64,000 nt of DNA from contig JAGYXB010001108.1 in NCBI GenBank assembly GCA_022495005.1, positions 248,001 through 312,000 on the forward strand, given 5' to 3'. Positions 32,292 through 45,105 of this stretch are shown here, in pieces. Positions within the stretch are counted from its first letter, which is position 1, and each line of letters starts with the position of its first letter. The notes beneath the pieces are model-generated. The model ran no database searches, had not been told where the DNA came from, and saw only the letters and a program-made list of their open reading frames with translations. Origin of the DNA: Rhyacophila brunnea. Taxonomy: Eukaryota > Arthropoda > Insecta > Trichoptera > Rhyacophilidae. The translations under genes were made by a program, and so were the position numbers.

Positions 32292-32710
32292 TGCTTGGTG
32301 CGTTCTCTTATCTCCTCGTTGCTCCTAAAGTCATACCACCGCACACCCAGTATTCGTCGCAAACATATGTTTTCGAAGCTCAGTATACGGATGCGTATAC
32401 TGACGGCTTACAGCCTCTCATCACGCTGAAAGTGAAGAGGCGACGTTGGACCTGGCTCGGCCACGTGCTGCGGATGCCAGAAGAGAACTTTAACCTGGCT
32501 TGCCTGTTCTTCAAGCCGACCGATTCCGGCGTCCTGGAAGGCCGCTAAATACAATCTACAGAGTGTATACGGCGGAGCTACGGGATGCTGGTTTGACCTG
32601 GAACGAAGCAAGAAGACTGGCGAGCGACAGGGATTCTTGGAGGCGCCGCGTGGTGTCCATATGCTCCAGCTAAGGGGCGGATATGGCTAAAGAAGAAGAA
32701 TATAATATAA
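32292..32710 (+). mobile_element. RTE-like LINE, second 5'-inverted copy
   Basis: Same family as 4710-5852. The first part (about 32292-32392) is in - orientation and covers codons up to IRERTK. The rest (about 32404-32700) is in + orientation and starts at QPLITLKVKRRRWTWLGHVL, the next residues of the protein. The 3' end is again AAGAAGAAGAA (32690-32700). The 11-mer ATATATAAATA occurs at 32281-32291 and 32711-32721 and may be the target duplication, although the surroundings are A+T-rich. The reading is broken after FFKPT. Confidence 0.78.
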
Positions 32711-32721
32711 ATATATAAATA

Positions 32722-33800
32722 CTTTCTGATAGCAGCACTGGATGAGTGTAGAAAACCGGATTTTGAACAGTATCTAACAATGAAATGACAGGTAGTTCTA
32801 AGAAAATAACTTTTGAACACAGATATCCAATATTGTAAATTTTCCAACGTTCTTACAACTTATCAAGTACACGTGTACTTTATCAGAATATTATTTAACA
32901 TTTTTCTTTACGAGCATCAGACCTGTTCACGAAATCACAACGTGATGCAGAAAAAGAGGCGTTCATTTATGAAAATGTTTTTGTTTTTAGATAGGAGGGC
33001 TGCGTGACTTCGCGAAAACAATCTTAATTCTTACATAATAATAATATATTAGTATATGTAAATATACTTTTTATGTTGAAATTAATATTCCTAATAACGA
33101 TATCTCAAGAATTTTCGTTTTTTTTATACAGATTTCGCTCACCGCAGGTCAAAAATCATTCAATTATCAATAGAGTGTGAAATATATAAAAAAAAATAAG
33201 ATAATTTTCAGTCGGTTTTAATGTCGTTTCGGATATTTTATTTCCCGCTTACGATAAGTATTCGATAATATTGACAGTAGTGTGTAAGAATAAAAAAAAC
33301 TTTTTCAAACGTGGATGATCAGCGAACAGTGACGTTCAACGAGTATACTGTATTATTGGCATAACCCGAAAACATCCGATAGTAAAATAATATATTTAAT
33401 ACATATCTAAAAACAGATTTGTTTGACGCGGAATTGATTTTAATTAGAGACAATAATGAATTACTTGCGTCTCTTTGAAATATTGAGGTAAATATTTATT
33501 CTACATTATTTACGTGATAGAATAATAATATAGGCAGGTACCTACTGAATTCAACCCGATATTAATAATTATAATAAAATTAGCTTACTGTCCAGTTTGT
33601 TACTATTATTAGTAGGTAAAGGTATAATATAATTATAATCCCATGCTATACGTAATTATGCGAAAACCACGAAACCTATTTCGGCGTTTGATGGCTTGAA
33701 TAAGAGACTTGAAATTAAATTAAAAAATATACTAAAAACTAAGCAATTGAGGCCAATATATTAGGATTTTTTTATATACTAAGAACATAGTACATCATAG
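32722..33800. other. Intergenic, nothing recognised
   Basis: A+T-rich sequence without recognised genes or repeats. Confidence 0.45.
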
Positions 33801-33803
33801 AGC

Positions 33804-34735
33804 AGGGGTGTCAATACGGTCTTGTGCACATGTCGTGTGTCTCGCCGCGATTCGCAGCGAGTGCATGTGGGACACCTCAATGAGGTCACACGTCCCTGGA
33901 ATGCACGCGAGTGAAAACGTGCCATGTGGACAAGGCCTAGGGTCGATCGTCAAAAATATTTAATTTATTTGTTCATAATTTGAATGTATAATGGGATTTT
34001 ATTTATTATACATATTTCTATTACTTATCAGAATTTTTAATTATCTAATTCTAACACCATCTACTATATATGATGCAACAACTCAATAATTTGGTCAAGA
34101 AATTAACCACAGAAGATTTAAAAAAAACAAGATGGCATGGTTTTATTTATGACTTTTCCATGTTTTACCAAAAAACAAAGCAGAAGTAATTGCAGGAACC
34201 CTTTCGACACTTTTTCGTATTGATATGTTGAAACTTGAAGAGGAAATAATTTTATTACGCTGCAAAATTATATTTACATTAAAGCAAAAGCTTCATTTTA
34301 ATAATATATAAAGCTTAATATATAAAGCTATATTATTCAAGATAAATTTTATAAATATTAACAGATAAGTACCTATTCAAATCTATTAACATGTACTGAA
34401 AATTGTACGCCTGTTTTAGATCGATATACTTGTGCGAATCAGTGTTTTCGCAAATGAAAATTATAAAATCGTAGTACAGAACAATCTTTAACGGACAAAT
34501 ATTTGGAGTCATGTTTGAGAAATGGTTTGATTAATTATTACACCCCCAATTATACAAAAATTGTAGACACCTTACAAAGTGGGGTAAGTAATTCAAGCTC
34601 TGTAGCATCCGGAAACTCAAAATATAATGTATGTATTAAAAATAAAAATATCGAATTATATTGCGGGCATAAAAATATAATACAATACGTTTTTTATCTG
34701 GCGGTGCGGCTACGACAAAATGTATTAGTATGATT
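33804..34735 (+). mobile_element. hAT remnant
   Basis: The left end CAGGGGTGTCAATACGGTC is hAT-like and is followed by a G+C-rich segment containing short inverted words. From about 34420 the + strand reads the end of a transposase, QSLTDKYLESCLRNGLINYY then TPNYTKIVDTL, with preceding pieces in broken frames. This resembles the C-terminus of GTF2IRD2-like hAT transposases. No right end was found. Confidence 0.5.
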
Positions 34736-35077
34736 TTAATGTTTGCTATGCGTATAATCAATTGCAATTATTCAATGCGACATGATTTACAGCTGATTTA
34801 AAAATTGACCAGTAACGTTTTTTTTATTATATATATGAAGTTAAAACTGTAATATGCCATACCATTTTAAGAGTTTTCATGAAAGCGAAAGCTTTTATGC
34901 AAAGCTCAGCGCGCTTGCGATGTGCTATGCTCCGTAGAGGTGTGGCCAGTAGCGTAGCACATAGCTACAGACTATTTACTCATAATTATCTCTTCGCGTC
35001 GATCAAAATACTATGATGCGTGGGTTGAAAATTCTTTCTTCTGGATGACCACACTTATGTATGCGCCGCTTAGGTTA
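34736..35077. other. Intergenic, nothing recognised
   Basis: Contains a G+C-rich patch at 34910-34970 with no identifiable feature. Confidence 0.4.
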
Positions 35078-35085
35078 GTAATATA

Positions 35086-35839
35086 TAGGTACTCCAATCC
35101 CGGGATCCCGAGCTATTTTCGATACCTATGAATCCCGGGATTGATAAACATAATCCCGAAACTTTCGGGATTGATTTTTTTATCAATTTTTATGGAAAAT
35201 AAAATAAAAACGAAAATATAACAGAAAAAATACTTTTAATAACAAATAACTACATTAGAAATAAACTGAGTTTGAATGAAGTTTGATTTATATCCATTTG
35301 TAAGTTGCTGATTCATTTTATTTTTTCATATAAATTAATTAAAATGAGAATGATTGGAAAAAAACAATGCTTCGCACTATTAACAAAGTAATTTCACCAT
35401 GATCTCATACGTTTTACGGCAGTTTCATATTTAGCCGACTAATTAGATTTATGAAGCGGAAAGGCCATAAGTACCTACACCATGAGTTGCTTTACTATTT
35501 TAAATCTCGCTAACCCATTCATTAAGTCTTTACTATCAGAAACAGCATTCTGATATTAAATTTACATTATTATTTATATTACAATATTATTTACTCCATT
35601 AAACTTATGTATTTCTAAGATTGAACGTATACAATATTAACAATAAATGTCTTAAATAGTATAAATTATACTAGATTTATTTTTGACTGATTTTATCAAT
35701 GTTATTTTTAAATATACAAATTTTATATTGACAATGGAAAAAAATGCCAATCCCGGGACCAGTCCCGGGATCCCGGGATTGTCAAATTGTAACCCCGAAA
35801 TCCCGGGATCAGATTTTTGGCTCGGGATTGGATTCCCTA
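35086..35839. mobile_element. hAT-type MITE with AATCCCGGGAT arrays
   Basis: 754 bp. The ends read inward TAGGTACTCCAATCCCGGGA and TAGGGAATCCAATCCCGAGC. The 8-bp target duplication GTAATATA is perfect (35078-35085, 35840-35847). Each arm carries several copies of the palindrome ATCCCGGGAT. The middle is A+T-rich and non-coding. It is similar in design to, but different in sequence from, the TCTCGAG family at 22084. Confidence 0.8.
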
Positions 35840-36099
35840 GTAATATATATATATATATTTAATTTATTTTTTGTGTATTACTAGTGACTATATTATAATT
35901 GTTTTTTTAATACCTATATAAAAGAGTAGATGTATTATAATTTTCGGTTTGTCAAAAGAATTAGTAGTCGAAGTGTATGTGAATATCATAAAATTTAATG
36001 ATTATGGAAGTAATTGAAACAGATTATGTTTTCTATAACATAAGTACATAATTTGGAACAAACTCAGAGACACACTGATTTGAAAAAATCGCAGAAAAC

Positions 36100-36190
36100 A
36101 AAATATGCATCTAATGGGACTTGGAATGGGAATTCACATCCATCGTAATCCAGACGGTGAGCTTTACCGATTAAGCTGTCGTTTCGATTG
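36100..36190 (-). ncRNA. tRNA-like sequence (probably a SINE head)
   Basis: On the - strand GACAGCTTAATCGGTAAAGC resembles an A-box region, and GGATGTGAATTCCC, about 20 bases on, a degraded B-box. Spacing suits a tRNA-derived head, but no full cloverleaf forms. It is unrelated to the SINE at 1286. Confidence 0.3.
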
Positions 36191-37424
36191 CTATAGTTTG
36201 GTAAAGATGGACGCCCTGATTGCGATAAACGTGAGTTCAAGTCACATTGGTATACTTTATTCTAAGGTGTTTGGTTACATATTGGTTTACCCCTTGTAGT
36301 GCTACTAATTACCTGGCAGCCGATGTACTCGCACCGCTGACGACGGTATACGTATTCGTACGCATACAATCCACGAACCGAATCATTGTTTTGTTTTTAC
36401 TGTATGTACTCGGGTTATCACCGCGTGTGCTATCCTCTCGTGTCTCTTTATATGAACGAAATGGAAACTAATAATTATTGTTTTATTGTTGTATTACCTA
36501 TATGGTTGATAGTAGGCACTTTTCATTATAATGTGATAAAAAATAGTTGAGGATTTGGAAATAATAGATAATAAGTTAGCTCGTGGCTTATTATTCTCTA
36601 GAAAAGTTGACATTGAATATAATGAAATGACTCATAAAACAAAGGTTCCTTAACCTAAGCTGTGCTTTGACCTGAAAATGATAATTCAATCATCAATACT
36701 TATTTTGCGTCGAATAGCATAATGCTGCCATTTAGAAAAGGATTTAATCATTTATTAGGAAATAACAACATTAAAAGACATTTCTTTTATTATGCAAAGT
36801 TATTACATATAACATGAAAATTATTTAATAAGGACTCTAACGAAAAATGTCATAAAATTTAAAAAAGTAAGCAATATTTAGAGAGGTATTTAACTTAACT
36901 AAAAATATATATTTTATTTACAATTTACGTTGTTGAACTATTATATACGTCCACATTGTAGCGTAACCCTTTAGGAATTTGGGATATTATCCTAAATATA
37001 GATTACATACATTACATAAACATAATAGGGTCATACTTTTCGGTATTGTAAATTATACTTTAAAATATGTACAAATACTTGATTTTAGGTCGTTAATAAA
37101 ACCCCACATTTAAAAAAATAAATATAACAATAATCGGTGTTCGTTGGTCAATTTGGCAAAACGCGGATATAACATTTTATTTCTCGTAGATGATATAAAT
37201 ATAACAATGTTATACTATTGTTATCATTTCAATTAATTTTTTAACATATTGTGGGCATTACAAATTATAAGTTTAAGACGTTCACAACATGTCATGAACC
37301 ATTATATAGAAGAAAAGTAATAACAACTATAAAATGAAAATATAAAAAGAAAATATGATATAAACATACAAAAGGAGTGAAAATACAATTATACATTTAT
37401 AAAAGTTCAAAGAAGTACATCGAG
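36191..37424. other. Intergenic, nothing recognised
   Basis: A+T-rich. A 74-codon frame at 36247-36471 has no known motif. Confidence 0.4.
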
Positions 37425-37670
37425 TTTGCTAAGGAAACCCCCACGCACGTGGAATTTATCAACAACCGAAGCAATTTGGTTGAACATAGTTAGCGCCCTC
37501 CCAATTGGCATTACCAGTGGCAGGTTGAATCTGCACCTTGGGAGAATAAACAACTGATACTCTCTATTTCTAAGATAGTTATCAGGGACACACAGGTAAA
37601 CACTGCCCAGAATGGCAGAGTTCTTATTTATACCTCGTATAAGTCGAATAAAATACGTAGCTATAATATA
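37425..37670 (-). pseudogene. Jockey/R1-like LINE, reverse transcriptase C-terminal fragment
   Basis: The - strand reads about 80 uninterrupted codons, including RGINKNSAILGSVYLCVPDN, YLRNREYQLFILPRCRFNLP and PIGRALTMFNQIASVVDKFH. This pattern (R.R....F..P.CR.N......I.R....FN.I...D.F) is the extreme C-terminus of jockey-like LINE polymerases. The rest of the element is missing. It is homologous in position to the end of the LINE at 52600-54335. Confidence 0.6.
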
Positions 37671-37679
37671 TAAAGATCT

Positions 37680-39968
37680 CTTCTAAATTGCAGACTGTAG
37701 TATGTAAGCATACCTCATACATATAATAGTATTTGACCAATAATAATTATTTGTTTTATACTGTTAAAGTTTCTACATCTGATTGAATTGATGTCATCAA
37801 ATTAGAAAACGGTTCCAAAGATTGGTTAAAAATGTGTTCAAATGGGACCTGGTAATTGGACTATTTCGTTCACGTAAGGAATATCACGGAAGTTTGTATC
37901 ACGCTTATACAATTAGGAACTTTGTGGGTATCTATGTTTTTACCATGACATATGAATACATGTGTTTATGTAAACATTGACATGCTATCAACTTTGATTC
38001 CAGCAAGTTGTGTTTGCCATTTTTTTAGAATTGTGTCGCAATTTTATTCGAATAATATTTTTTCTTGGATCCGAGTACTTTTTGCATATTGTGCGCGAGT
38101 TTATGCTTATTATAATAAATATTATTCGAAAAACAAAGCGATATCTTGAACGAAAGGCCATTTTGAAATAATCTCATGTAAATATTCCACTAGGGTCACT
38201 CAGCTTGACTTTGGAGAATGGGTGCAATACAATTATTTATTAAATGAACTATTATCAGGACGATTTCGCTCTTTTATTGTAGACCACTGACCTCTTTTTA
38301 CTATTTAAATAAGGGCGAAGATGTCATATAGAAAATCACAAGTCTAGCATCTACCGAGAATGAAAAAGGTTGTAAATATCAAACTGGTTCAAACCAGTGT
38401 AGTATTTTTTCATTGGCATGTTCGAATTTAAACCAGTTTGGAAAATTATAGCTAGAATTAATAATTTGACTAGTTTGTAAAAAGCGTTGATTTGAAATTT
38501 ATATCACCAGCCAATCTAGCCGTCGGATAGCTACATTATAATGTGTCACTTGAAAGTACGTCATGTACTCAGAGATGCGTCAATCGTTGCTTTTTCTATT
38601 CCATTATTTTCATCTAATTTGATTTGTATACAATACACAATACAAACCGGAATTGCGCATTTTCACATGCATTCAACGTCCACAACGCATGCGGAAATAA
38701 ACATAATTTAAGTGTAAATTTGCATAATTTAGTGTATTTTGGTACTGGTTAAGGCAGGCGTCGAACAATATTTTTTACATAGTTTGCTCATACTACATTT
38801 ATAGCATTTTTTGAATATGTAAGAATGGATCCACAGATAGTAATATATTTGACTATTCGAAAATACATTACAGAACGACAAATGTTTCCCATTGCCATTT
38901 CTCCGAGATAACGACTCAATTACAAATTGCAGTGACAATTTACCGCATATAATATTACTGCGCTCTTTGACAAAATAATAATTTCAAAAAGTGTACCAAA
39001 TATGGCTGTATTATCAATTTTAACACGATGACATTTATAATAACAATCTTTTGTGGTACTTATTGATATATTTTATTAGACCATTATAAGTATGTTTATT
39101 TCTGTGATGAGAAAAGACAAGGTTGTATAATGACATACCTATACGTTTTTTATACAAAGTCTACAGATTATCTAGATCTTAATTTTTGACCACCACGTTA
39201 AAAGGTGACATTGTTTTTACAATGCGGAAAAATTTTGTGATTTTCCAAAAGTCAATAAATTTGGCTAATGTATAACAGATAATATAATATATTGTTATAT
39301 TCTGTATTCAAAATAAGCATACATATTATAGTAAAAAACATAATTTTATCGAAATTAGTTGGATTATTTAAAAAGTAATGATACATATGCATTACCCACT
39401 CGGTTCGTAAAACAAACTTGGAAACCAGCCCAAACTCACATTTTTTGAAAATGAAACGATCAAAAAAACGAATTTTATGAAAAATTCATGTGCTTACCTA
39501 AATAATGTTGGAACATTACAAATAGTTTTTTATTATTAATAATAAACATGATTGAATCTGCCCTATCGATAGCAGATGTAAATGCAACAATACTGGCTAC
39601 AATACAGTACATAACAGTGAACAACATTTTAAAAGAAAAGGTACATGTCCTTGAATTGTATGATAATTTTATAGATTTAACGCAAATAAAACAAATCATA
39701 AATAAAATACTATCAAGATAAACACTAACAGGAAATAAGATTCGTTGAATAAGTGTTTATTTTTTTAGATTGCAAGACAACTTTATATTTTACGATTTAT
39801 GTTGAAAATAAAATTTTAGATATTGGGCAATCTATTGTATGGATTCGGTTTTCACCAAAAGCTTTAAAAATATATTTACGATTTTTACTTGCTCCAAAAA
39901 TAGAAGGGAACTTTTTACTTTGAACAGCTTAAAGTCAGTCAACAATTTAATTTGGGTCTAGGAAGATT
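37680..39968. other. Intergenic, nothing recognised
   Basis: A+T-rich. An inverted pair AAACTGGTTCAAACCAGT / AAACCAGTTTGG lies at 38383-38442. Confidence 0.4.
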
Positions 39969-39969
39969 T

Positions 39970-40357
39970 GGCGCCGGACAATTGGACGCCATGCAATTCG
40001 AAATTAAATAGACGTTAGGTACTTATAGGTACTTTTAACAAATATATTTAATAGTATTATTTATATTTAAATTATTATATTATCATTTAATAGTTGGTGA
40101 GAATTTAAATATGCACACGGAAATAATGATTTAATCGTGCATATGTTTAAGTTCCAACGAAAAAAGAGTTTTTTATTTTATATAAAGCCTTAAGCATGAT
40201 AATTCTCAATCCACAATAAAAAAAAACATTATGTTAAGATTAAAATGAATTAAAACTACTAAGTAGTAGATAGAAACTGAATAAAATTTCTCGTCTACGT
40301 TCTGTATACGTGTCTACGACAGTGCGGCGTCCAATTGTCCTGGCGTCCAGTTGTCCC
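39970..40357. mobile_element. MITE with repeated GACAATTGGACGCC motifs
   Basis: The left end is GGCGCCGGACAATTGGACGC and the right end, read inward, GGGACAACTGGACGCCAGGA then CAATTGGACGCCGC. The repeated GACAATTGGACGCC word sits at both ends in opposite orientation around an A+T-rich centre. The exact boundaries and target duplication are uncertain. Confidence 0.55.
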
Positions 40358-41191
40358 ATTCCCTTTAATTTAAAGGACCTACGTGCTAAAAACCCAGCAA
40401 GTAATTTAATTGACAATTAACACCAGAACAATAATGTGTCCATTTTTTCAATGAACTATATCATTGGGTATGTATTTATTGTGTAAAAAAGTAGAACCGA
40501 CAGACCAGAAGTGGAATTTACCAGTATGTTTTATTTATTATAATATGTAATATCATTGTCATAGGAATAGTCATATTTATATAAATATGTGAAGTTATGC
40601 GTTAGACGTAGCCTGGTTCAGACTATGGTAGTATTTTAGTCGAGTGGCGAGTGATTTAGTTATCACTAAACGTTTTAGCAACTGAAAGGTGTCCAAACAT
40701 AGTGAGTACATTAGTGAGTGGCAATCAAGATGACCAGAGTATAACATAAAATATAATAAATAAATGAATACATTTATTTGTATTGAGTACATTAGAAGAA
40801 GTGGAGGAAGAAATTAGCGAGAGAGAAGAAAATGGAAACTTAGTTGCAGGATACTAAACAGTTAATGTTTGACTGGTTTTAGTTGTAAATCATAATTCCG
40901 ATGATGGTTTTATAACCCGAAACAATTGCCAGCGTAAATGATTTTTTCAGCTTTGTTTAAAAACCATTATAATGGAGTTCTACCACGTAAACGTATAGTA
41001 TTACAATTTTATTACAATTTAAGGATACGCACATTACCTAGATATTTCGGTCATGGGTTGAACAATATTATTAGGCGGAAATTTATATTAATAGATTAGG
41101 ATCAATTTAATGCATATTATGACGTTCACAAGAAAATGATAATATTATCCAATTCATTTGTTAAGCGGTGACGTAACAGTATTATGTTTTG
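40358..41191. other. Intergenic, nothing recognised
   Basis: A+T-rich sequence with no recognised feature. Confidence 0.4.
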
Positions 41192-41480
41192 AGCAGGGAA
41201 CATACATAATAATGATGAAGTTTGTTACCTTCTAGGTGTGGCTGTAAGAAGGTAAGATTCTCGAGTGTTGAGAAATATGAGATAAAAACATGTTAAAGAA
41301 TATGTTATATTCAATATTTACGTCTGTATCATAATATGCATTAAAGTTTGTCACGTAAACACAACGCTCAATAAATATTGCTAATATTTGATGACATTCC
41401 TTCTGCTCTTTATTTCTTGCGTTTAATGGCATGCCCCTCATTAAGTGATAAACTAAAACTGCCGTCAAAGTCTTGGTTTA
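41192..41480. repeat. Dispersed repeat, copy 2 of 2
   Basis: The partner of 17573-17845 (see there), more damaged in its first third. Confidence 0.55.
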
Positions 41481-42921
41481 TGGTAACTGGTTTTAATGTG
41501 TGAATAATTCTTATTAATGTGGTCTATGGTTGTGAATCAAAATTTTCGTTTTACTAAGAATTTTTTAACCTAAAAAGCGAGGCAGCTTAAAGCTTTATAG
41601 TTCTACTTGCTTAGCATTCATTTTTAAATATAGGTACTTATCTATGAATTGTATAAATAATCAAGGTGTCAATATTTTAATATAGGATAGAAGGATATGA
41701 CTCTTGTTGCATGTGCATCGCTGGTTAAAATCCCAAGGCTGGGTTAAATTCACAAGTCGTTTTAATAGTAATGTCTAATGACCGATATTTGTGTTGAGTG
41801 TATTTGTTACGTTGTCTAGTTGAAATATTAACAAAAGATTGGTACCTATACCTATTATGCTTAAGCTCTTATTACAATTAAATGATATATTTTTTTGTGG
41901 AGATTATTTAAAATACTTTAATAATATTATTTACTTAGTTTCATATATAAAATAATTTAATAATATGTAACTTACAGTAGAAAAATGCCAAGAAGAATTT
42001 CCAAATGCCATTTTAAATGAATATTGGTCCTATACGATTGTTTCCGCGAAATCCTTTTTTCCGCTGAGACGTTCCCGGATCACTTTTTATTAATATTTTT
42101 CACTTTGATTATTTATCCGGACGTATTTTTATCACAAACGATTGTCTTATCACACAATCAGTTCAAAATCACAAACGATTTGCAATATGAAATTATTTCC
42201 TAATTAATTTATTGATTTATCAACACTTAGGCACTTTATCCTGTTCGGTTGTATGGGACGATCAATAAACAATTTATAATTAATTATTATAGATTTATAA
42301 TTGCACTACTGTGTGTAAGAGTAGCACTTTCAAATTTACGATATGGAGTGATAGTTAGTTATCAAATTCTGAGCGCGTTGTCGTGAAGCGAGCGACTGAA
42401 TATGACATGCGAGTAAGCGACGAGAGCTTTTATAAGCGTTGGAACTGTGTAAGATAAAGAATAAAATAAACTCATCGAGTAGTGTGTAATATTATAATTA
42501 TTTCATGTTGTCTATATAAGATGTATTTAATACGCTGCGTGATATTCGATTTTATAATAATTCTTTTACAGCCAAGGCGACTAGACCTCAACGAGACAGC
42601 GATGATTCAATGATATTCTTAATGACGCCGAGCCCCTTAAAAACACGCCAACAGCAAAGACGCTGTGAATGCTGTTTACATTTTACTATATCATTTATGA
42701 AACTGTGTAATTATAATTACCTACTCTACTAGTATTTGTCATTTTTCATTTGAATTAAAAATGCAATTTAGATAAAATTATACAATTATCGAGGTAGTGT
42801 ATATTATCATCTAAATTTCGAACGAAGATCTGATAGTGATATCATGTCATTATTTGTTATTTTTATTTAAATAAGGAATATTGTAAACGATGAGTATATA
42901 AGAAATGTAGCTTAGAGAGGC
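41481..42921. other. Intergenic with two exon-like patches
   Basis: Mostly A+T-rich. 42370-42450 is richer in G+C and holds two donor-like words (GTAAGC, GTAAGA). 42573 onward follows a good acceptor (ttcttttacAG) with CCAAGGCGACTAGACCTCAA; the three frames give either 13 or about 50 residues before a stop. No protein family was recognised. Confidence 0.3.
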
Positions 42922-42968
42922 CTTAATACAGCAGTGGATAGATTTAGGCAGATGGTGATAAGAAATTA
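42922..42968 (+). mobile_element. RTE/BovB-like LINE 3'-tail fragment
   Basis: AGGCCTTAATACAGCAGTGG then ATAGATTTAGGCAGATGGTG AT aligns with the last codons (EAFIQQWIDPG stop) and TGA-repeat tail of the LINE ending at 44072. Confidence 0.55.
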
Positions 42969-43625
42969 TATTTTACGTTTTTAATGTGTTCGATTATTTG
43001 AGCTTTTTTATTTAAATTAAAAATGCTGTCAGCTGATTGTGTAATTTCTATATTATTATTTTACATTTATATTAAGAATACAGTTGAGACACCATTACAT
43101 AAGTAATATTTATTATTTAAATTTGGAATAAAAATCAGATAATTTCATGCCATTATTAGTATGTACCTACTCAGAGCTAACTTTATTTAAATTATGAAAT
43201 CACGTTATTATTTGCGATTTTCCATTTTGTTAAGTTTCTATATTATTTCATGTGTATGTTGGGTGTAATTTAGGTTTTAAAAGAACATTTAACCGCTGGT
43301 TACAATGCTAATATTTAGAATTATGTGTAGGTAAGTGTGTCTTATTAAATATAATATTTTCCTATTGTTTTTTTGATTTTGTTTTGTGTTTTTCTTTTTG
43401 AAGATTTTTTTTTACAATTATGTTTTACTATCATCATATTAAGATTGTATATTGGATTCAATTAGGTATAGAAACCGATATATCCATAAACGTATAGAGT
43501 AAAGTTATAAAACTAAACTGTTAATTCACTCCAAACTGACGAGATATAAAGAAAATACCTTTATCGTGGTTTGGTTCCCTACGTTAGAAAAATTTCTGAT
43601 TAAGTGTAATTATATATATATATAT

Positions 43626-44085
43626 ATTAAGCGTAGGGTGTTCAACCAATGTGTGCTACCCGTGCTCACATATGGCTGCGAGACGTGGACCCTCAACACG
43701 AGAGATGTCCAAAGGCTAAGAGTCACACAGCGAGGCATGGAGAGGTGCATGTTGGGCATCACGCGAAAGGACCGCAAGAGAAACGAATGGGTTAGGAAGC
43801 AGACAAGAGTACGCGATGTAATAGACGTTGCCAAACAGCTGAAATGGAGATGGGCGGGGCACATTTCTCGCCGAAAGGACGGCCGCTGGACAAATGCCGT
43901 CATCCAATGGTACCCAAGGGGTACGAAACGGCCACAGGGTCGCCCTAAAAGCCGCTGGGTTGATGAACTGGTAAAGTTCGGCGGAAATACGTGGCAGCGA
44001 ACGACACAGGACCGAGAGAGTTGGAGAAAGCTTGGGGAGGCCTTCATCCAGCAGTGGATTGACCCCGGCTGATGATGATGATATA
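43626..44085 (+). pseudogene. RTE/BovB-like LINE, 5'-truncated 3' end
   Basis: An intact reading of about 147 codons to TGA at 44070-44072: RVFNQCVLPVLTYGCETWTL, TQRGMERCMLGITRKDR, QLKWRWAGHISRRKDGRW, GRPKSRWVDELVK, EAFIQQWIDPG. This is the region downstream of the reverse transcriptase catalytic motifs in RTE/BovB-like LINEs. The YADD block is missing, so the insertion is 5'-truncated. The DNA ends with a TGATGATGATGAT tail. Its last 40-80 bases are the parent of the 57-62 kb satellite unit and of the fragments at 6705 and 42922. Confidence 0.8.
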
Positions 44086-45105
44086 ATATTTATGAAATAT
44101 GTGTATAAATAATATTGTATTATTTAAAGAGGCGCGTTTTAAAATACGTTTTTTTCGTGTGATCTTTTTTCTAATGTAACTAATTAAAATTACGTGAACG
44201 ACGGTTTTGTACACATGTTTCACAGGTTCCCCGATAGTTAGCTATATGATTTCGAAAATGTCGGAAAAATTTCTGATGTCATTCGTCTACTAACTACGAC
44301 ATGCGCCACACCGACATCTAAGAATACAGAGTTTGGTATTTTTTGCCTCGGTTTTCTCTTTTATGAAGTATTCATTTGTATTGTCTCATTTTAATGAAAC
44401 GAAACTAAAAAAATATTATTTTGCTTAAATCCCAACGAGAGATGGTTTTCATATACGATATTCAGGTAAAATAGAAAATCTGAAAAGAATAATAATTTCG
44501 TTATTTTTAATAATAAAAATGTCCTAATAATATTATTACATACTATTAAAAATTATAACATTTAAGTTGCCAAATTCAAAGAATGACGTAGGTACACGAT
44601 GTCCAATATAATATACCTAGTATACAATACAATTATGCGCCATTTCGTTGTTTTAAAATTGTCAACATTTTTATTCTTCTTAACATTTTAAAAATATGTA
44701 TTATCTTATCATAATATTCAATATACTTAAAGCCAATGACGAGGCCATCATGCTGGCGAAGGTGTGGTTGGATCTTTTGAGCCTAGGTGCATCTCTCTCA
44801 GGTACATGTCAGAAGAAGAATATTTTGATCATAAGCCACATTTAAAATTCATTATTATAATATGATAGTCATGGTAGTTATATTATTGTTATACAGAGAA
44901 AGCTATCAGTAAGTCGATAACTACATACAATAGAAATACCTGCGTAACCAAAGATTTTATGGATATTTAAATTATTTACTGTAAACAGGTACCTACTTAA
45001 AAATAATTATCTTACAACGTATTACGTGTGAAACTATAACTCTTGTATTGACTAATTTTAATTTTTATAAATGTAGGTAATAATTGTACAATAATGTATA
45101 TCTAG
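44086..45105. other. Intergenic, one possible LINE tail
   Basis: A+T-rich apart from 44735-44825, a G+C-richer patch (GACGAGGCCATCATGCTGGC) that ends AGAAGAAGAATATT and may be another LINE 3' end. No family could be fixed. Confidence 0.35.

Noticed and set aside
43610..44047. 145-codon - strand frame
   Set aside because: Antisense shadow of the LINE C-terminus on the + strand.
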